Assembly: GCA_004557825.1 (NCBI GenBank) | Contig: SFFL01000033.1 | Coordinates: forward strand, 1-18,367 | Origin: Bacteroidales bacterium | GTDB taxonomy: Bacteria; Bacteroidota; Bacteroidia; Bacteroidales; Muribaculaceae | Reading direction: 5' to 3' | Length of the DNA: 18,367 nt | Part shown: positions 16,233 through 18,367 of the stretch, one piece after another | Numbering within the stretch: the stretch's first letter is position 1 | Layout: each line of letters begins with the position of its first letter | Notes under the pieces: generated by a model | Seen by the model: only the letters and a program-made list of their open reading frames with translations | Databases searched by the model: none | Told to the model about the DNA's origin: nothing | Position numbers and translations under genes: made by a program

Positions 16233-16247
16233 GGCCAATCATTGGCC
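16233..16247. promoter_or_regulatory. palindrome GGCCAATCATTGGCC, operator-like
   Basis: A perfect inverted repeat with 7-bp arms around a single C lies about 63-77 bp upstream of the predicted start of the outer-membrane protein gene. It is not followed by a T-run, so it is not a terminator. A protein-binding site is possible; nothing in the window identifies a regulator. Confidence 0.3.
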
Positions 16248-16298
16248 GAAGGAGTAAAATATTTTAATTAAAATTACTTAAATTCAAATAATTTTCAC

Positions 16299-16306
16299 TA
16301 CCTTTG
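16299..16306 (+). promoter_or_regulatory. -7 promoter box (TACCTTTG) of the outer-membrane protein gene
   Basis: TACCTTTG matches TAnnTTTG and predicts a start near 16310, giving an AT-rich leader of about 76 nt. The sequence upstream is very AT-rich, including ATTTTAATTAAAAT at 16261-16274, as seen at strong Bacteroidetes promoters. Confidence 0.65.
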
Positions 16307-16385
16307 CCACCGCAATTGGATATTAAGCAAATTGAATCTATATTTAGAATCATTTTTCAATCATTAATTCAACCAATTCAAAACA

Positions 16386-17093
16386 ATGAAACAGATGCTT
16401 ATTGCTGCAGCTATCATCGCTGCTTCCGCTACAACTGCTGTAGCATAGGAAAACACCGTCGCACCCCAGCAGGGCGATTTCTCAGCTGAAATTCAGTTTA
16501 ACCCCTTCTCCAACGATTTCGAAACTTTTAAAATTGACCAGCTCCAGGGCCGCTACTTCTTCTCTAACAAAGACGCTGTACGCTTCGGCATCGGCTTCGG
16601 TGTAAGCACCAACAAAAACACCGCCGACCCCGACGAAAACCCCGACAACTGGACTAAGAACCGCGAAGGCAACTTCTCTATCAACCTCGGCTACGAGCGT
16701 CACTTCTTCAACTTCAAGCGAGTTGACCTCTACGCAGGCGCTGGCCTCGGCTTCGAGCTCGTTTCCACCTGCACTACAAACCAGACAGTTCGCGAAATCA
16801 ACGGTGCTAAACTCACTACCCAGGAGCGCATCTACAACGCAGGTTCTTACAACCTCTTCACCTTTAACGCCTTCACCGGTATCGACTTCTACGTTTACAA
16901 AGGCCTCTACCTCGGTGCTGAACTCGGCATCAAGATCGGTGTGAAGAACTTCCCCGGCCAGTACACCAAAGGTGACTTCAACGACTACGGCGTTTGGGAT
17001 GACAACCTCGAAAGCAAGAAAGGTGCTAAGACCTCCAACTTCGACTTCGGCACCTACTGCGTACCCGCACTCCGCCTCGGCTGGAAATTCTAA
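16386..17093 (+). pseudogene. outer-membrane beta-barrel protein, interrupted by in-frame TAG at codon 21
   Basis: Reading from the ATG at 16386 gives a clear signal peptide (MKQMLIAAAIIAASATTAVA), then TAG at 16446-16448, then 214 open codons to TAA at 17091-17093. The part after the stop alternates aromatic/aliphatic and polar residues, with Gly-rich turns (VRFGIGFGVS, LYAGAGLGFE, YLGAELGIKIG), and ends ALRLGWKF with a terminal Phe, typical of outer-membrane barrels. The TAG replaces the first residue after the AVA cleavage site, where Gln (CAG) is common in Bacteroidetes, so one C-to-T change explains it. Codons are strongly biased (AAC, TTC, GGC/GGT, CTC), as in highly expressed genes, and there is no frameshift. 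No ATG, GTG or TTG restart in frame lies near. TAG ends other genes here (mnmE, folK, the 78-aa gene), so general recoding is unlikely. Broken, polymorphic or read through cannot be told apart. Confidence 0.85.
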
Positions 17094-17116
17094 TCGAACA
17101 TAAAACACCTTATCTC

Positions 17117-17153
17117 AAGCAGCTGCTGCGCCCTCCGCACCAGCTGCTTTTTT
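17117..17153 (+). terminator. rho-independent terminator after the outer-membrane protein gene
   Basis: Arms AAGCAGCTG (17117-17125) and CAGCTGCTT (17141-17149), with an inner TGCG/CGCA pair across a C/C mismatch, are followed by a run of six T. It lies 24 bp after the TAA and supports the gene having been a functional single transcription unit. Confidence 0.88.
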
Positions 17154-17238
17154 CATACCTCCTCCCCCCTCATTAAACAACTACCCTGTGCCCCCCTCTT
17201 AAACACACGAGAGAGGCTGTGTCATAATAGCCATCAAC

Positions 17239-17273
17239 GTATCAATTTTTAGGGACGCACCCCAGGTGCGTCC
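17239..17273. repeat. REP-like palindromic unit, copy 1
   Basis: GTATCAAT is followed by a perfect hairpin with arms GGACGCACC (17253-17261) and GGTGCGTCC (17265-17273), loop CCA. A related copy begins 49 bp later. There is no T-run after it, so a terminator role is unlikely in this direction. Confidence 0.6.
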
Positions 17274-17287
17274 GGCATATAGGTTGA

Positions 17288-17325
17288 GTATCAATATTTT
17301 ACACAGACGCACCTTAGGTGCTTCC
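17288..17325. repeat. REP-like palindromic unit, copy 2 (degenerate)
   Basis: This is a second copy of the unit: GTATCAAT, then GACGCACC (17306-17313), TTA, and GGTGCTTCC (17317-17325). One arm carries a G-to-T difference that weakens the hairpin. Same orientation as copy 1. Confidence 0.6.
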
Positions 17326-17422
17326 CTACAAGTTGGTGCCATTTACGTAAATTTGACACGTCCTCGATGAATCGAATTAAATCTGCATTGCGAAAAATTT
17401 AATCGAAAACATATTAAATACG

Positions 17423-17454
17423 TTTGCGTAATTCAAACCAAATAACTACCTTTG
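17423..17454 (+). promoter_or_regulatory. tRNA promoter: -33 TTTG and -7 TACCTTTG
   Basis: TTTG at 17423-17426 and TACCTTTG at 17447-17454 are separated by 20 bp, the best full match to the Bacteroidetes consensus in the window. The predicted start near 17458 gives a leader of about 49 nt before the tRNA. Confidence 0.75.
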
Positions 17455-17486
17455 TATCCGCAAACGGGCAACCATCCAGCCCTCCG

Positions 17487-17507
17487 CTTATGAATCCCCT
17501 TCATAAG
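17487..17507 (+). other. perfect hairpin in the tRNA leader
   Basis: CTTATGAA, loop TCCCC, TTCATAAG: an 8-bp perfect stem whose last base is the first G of the tRNA acceptor stem. In the precursor RNA it would stack directly on the tRNA 5' end at the RNase P cleavage site. Its role is unknown. Confidence 0.5.
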
Positions 17508-17580
17508 GTCCCATAGCTCAGTTGGTTAGAGCACCTGACTCATAATCAGGGAGTCCTTGGTTCAAGCCCAAGTGGGACCA
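17507..17580 (+). tRNA. tRNA with CAT anticodon (tRNA-Met, or Ile2 if lysidine-modified)
   Basis: All four arms fold. The acceptor is GGTCCCA with TGGGACC and discriminator A at 17580; the D arm is AGCTC...GAGC; the anticodon stem CCTGA/TCAGG holds loop CTCATAA, with anticodon CAT at 17541-17543; the T arm is CTTGG TTCAAGC CCAAG. CCA is not encoded. The normal acceptor pairing (G1-C72) excludes initiator tRNA. Elongator Met is most likely, but a CAT anticodon can also be tRNA-Ile2 after TilS modification, and sequence alone does not settle this. Confidence 0.95.
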
Positions 17581-17850
17581 CATTCCTGCTTTCCACATCT
17601 TCTTGGCTACTTCATCGAGCGCATCTTTGCGCTTGTCGAGATTCCTGCAACGCATCCACATTCGGACTGGTCGATGTTCCGCAACGCCCACAATTTTGCG
17701 GCGGTCTATCATAAAAAAGCGAAGCCTCCACGAATTGCGGAAGCCTCGCCTTGTCAGTTCTGAATGATTGTTGAGGTCAGCCCCATAAGGGGTGCCGGGG
17801 GTAACGGGTCGCCCTCTCTGTGGCGGAGGGGTGCGAGTCAGAAAAATTTT
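17581..17850. other. GC-rich structured intergenic region downstream of the tRNA
   Basis: No convincing gene is visible. The segment holds a minus-strand terminator (17713-17749), a small CCCCATAAGGGG palindrome (17780-17791) and a longer stem at 17809-17836 (TCGC/GCGA plus CCTCTC/GAGGGG with one bulge), followed ten bases later by six T (17847-17852). That last stem could end the tRNA transcript, although the gap before the T-run is long. The composition differs from the coding regions around it and looks like a dispersed-repeat type of sequence; this needs a genome-wide comparison. Confidence 0.35.
17713..17749 (-). terminator. minus-strand terminator downstream of the right-hand genes
   Basis: On the minus strand a 13-bp stem (17749-17737 with 17731-17719, three G-U pairs; arms GCGAGGCTTCCGC and GTGGAGGCTTCGC) is followed by TTTTTT at 17718-17713. 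It would end transcripts coming from the right-edge gene and the small ORF, before they reach the tRNA in antisense. Confidence 0.75.
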
Positions 17851-17925
17851 TTATTTCACATTCCCACCATCTTTAAGAGCCTGCCCTATCCAAGCAAAGG
17901 CACAGAGAAGTGCAATTATCCACAT
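17851..17925 (-). CDS. possible small membrane peptide, 24 aa
   Basis: An ATG at 17925 opens a 24-codon frame ending in TAA at 17851-17853. The peptide starts MWIIALLCAFAWIGQAL and ends in a charged tail (KDGGNVK), which fits a single-pass membrane peptide. The start lies 10 nt after the stop of the larger minus-strand gene, so the two could be co-transcribed, and a terminator follows about 100 bp later. There is no Shine-Dalgarno sequence, which is normal here. A frame this short could arise by chance; the hydrophobic pattern and tight spacing are the only support. Confidence 0.35.
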   Translation of the reverse strand: MWIIALLCAFAWIGQALKDGGNVK

Positions 17926-17935
17926 AGCTGTTGTG

Positions 17936-18367
17936 TTATCTCAGAGTGTTTTCAAGAGATTCAAACGCTTTGGAGAAGTCTATCGCATCGACACTCCTTG
18001 ATTTTGAATTGTTGACTCCTGTATATGCGACAAGTATTCCTCCTATTGATGAGTTGTATTGCATCGCAACACCATAGTCAATTTGAGGGTCGCTAATCTT
18101 TCCATAGCAATGGAGAAGCGTTGCAGAATAGTTATCAACATCCACTTTAACGGGAACATACCTCTCTACAAGGAAATCGCCCAACTGATAAGCAGTGGAT
18201 ATTTTGCATACCACGCCGCACGTTGCCATCTTGCCATTCTCAAACACATAGAGCATTATAGGGGCGTTAGGGTTAGAAGTCTGATAGAGGAGGCTGTTAG
18301 TGTCCTCTGATTTTGGAGTTCCGTATTTTGCCTTGATAGCTGACTTTGAAGCACCCCATTCTAAATA
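17936..18367 (-). CDS. hypothetical protein, 3' part; 5' end outside the window
   Basis: The frame is open to the right edge, giving 143 visible residues from YLEWGASKSAIKAKYG to SLENTLR and TAA at 17936-17938. An internal Met at 18256 is not the likely start, because the 37 residues before it read as protein and continue the pattern. The segment (LEWGASKSAIKAKYGTP, then a Tyr/Phe-rich strand MLYVFENGKMATCGVV, then FLVERYVPV) resembles a domain often seen in secreted or lipoprotein-type Bacteroidetes proteins of unknown function; I cannot name it. No membrane segment is visible in this part. A possible 24-aa peptide gene follows 10 nt downstream, and then a terminator. Confidence 0.7.
   Translation of the reverse strand, partial: YLEWGASKSAIKAKYGTPKSEDTNSLLYQTSNPNAPIMLYVFENGKMATCGVVCKISTAYQLGDFLVERYVPVKVDVDNYSATLLHCYGKISDPQIDYGVAMQYNSSIGGILVAYTGVNNSKSRSVDAIDFSKAFESLENTLR

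Larger units (their letters stand above)
17213..17365. repeat. possible MITE-like element with imperfect terminal inverted repeats
   Basis: The left end reads GAGGCTGTGTCATAAT and the reverse complement of the right end reads GAGGACGTGTCAAATT, 12 of 16 identical. Between them lie two palindromic units and no reading frame. Size about 153 bp. I see no convincing target-site duplication. A small non-autonomous mobile element is a reasonable but unproven reading. Confidence 0.3.

Noticed and set aside
16482..17108. Minus-strand 208-codon open frame opposite the outer-membrane protein gene
   Set aside because: Its Val/Glu-rich, low-complexity translation is the usual shadow of a strongly codon-biased gene; the plus frame has a signal peptide, barrel pattern, promoter and terminator.
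17164..17205. Two CCCCCCTC-TTAAACA direct repeats 27 bp apart
   Set aside because: Only two short copies of low-complexity sequence; too few for a CRISPR array and no clear role.
17518..17712. Minus-strand 64-codon frame running antisense into the tRNA
   Set aside because: Its ATG directly follows a terminator T-run and its last 20 codons are antisense tRNA. The first 44 residues look somewhat protein-like (NLDKRKDALDEVAKKM), so a gene fragment is not fully excluded.
17764..18015. Plus-strand 83-codon frame near the right edge
   Set aside because: It crosses the structured noncoding stretch and the antisense of two better-supported minus-strand frames, without any domain signal.

Overview
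The window looks like chromosome from a gut-type Bacteroidales bacterium, plausibly near Muribaculaceae. This is inferred from gene content and from repeated matches to the Bacteroidetes -7 promoter element TAnnTTTG (TACCTTTG, TAACTTTG, TACTTTTG), usually without a Shine-Dalgarno sequence before the start codons. No database search was possible, so family names rest on motifs read by eye.

Region 1 (1-2883) is phage-derived. A minus-strand packaging module (57-aa protein, terminase small subunit, terminase large subunit) begins 13 nt after the mnmE stop codon and runs away from mnmE. The large terminase is split by a -1 frameshift between its ATPase and nuclease halves. An AT-richer plus-strand gene of unknown function with its own promoter-like box converges on it and overlaps its 3' end by 17 bp. 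No integrase, portal or capsid gene is visible; the rest of any prophage would lie left of the window.

Region 2 (2897-7406) has mnmE, whose G domain carries an unusually long loop, divergent from a MATE efflux gene. The MATE gene is convergent with, and overlaps by 4 bp, a large polytopic membrane protein gene.

Region 3 (7560-12917) starts with a 78-aa protein gene that ends in a terminator. A tight four-gene operon follows from one promoter: PlsC-like acyltransferase, membrane metallophosphoesterase, Tex and a short FolK (gaps of 0, 17 and 1 nt).

Region 4 (12955-16217) has comEC convergent with folK and divergent from a YeiH-type exporter gene, which ends in a very strong terminator.

Region 5 (16218-17153) holds a secreted outer-membrane beta-barrel gene with strong codon bias, a good promoter and a terminator. 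An in-frame amber codon sits exactly at the predicted signal-peptide cleavage junction.

Region 6 (17154-18367) contains a small palindrome-bearing repeat unit that may be a MITE, a tRNA with a CAT anticodon behind a consensus promoter and a perfect leader hairpin, a GC-rich structured intergenic stretch, a possible 24-aa membrane peptide, and the 3' part of an unrecognised gene that leaves the window on the right.

The most notable points are the amber codon in the barrel gene, the split terminase joined to the 3' end of mnmE with an inverted passenger gene, the expanded MnmE G-domain loop, and the small repeat element plus leader hairpin upstream of the tRNA.
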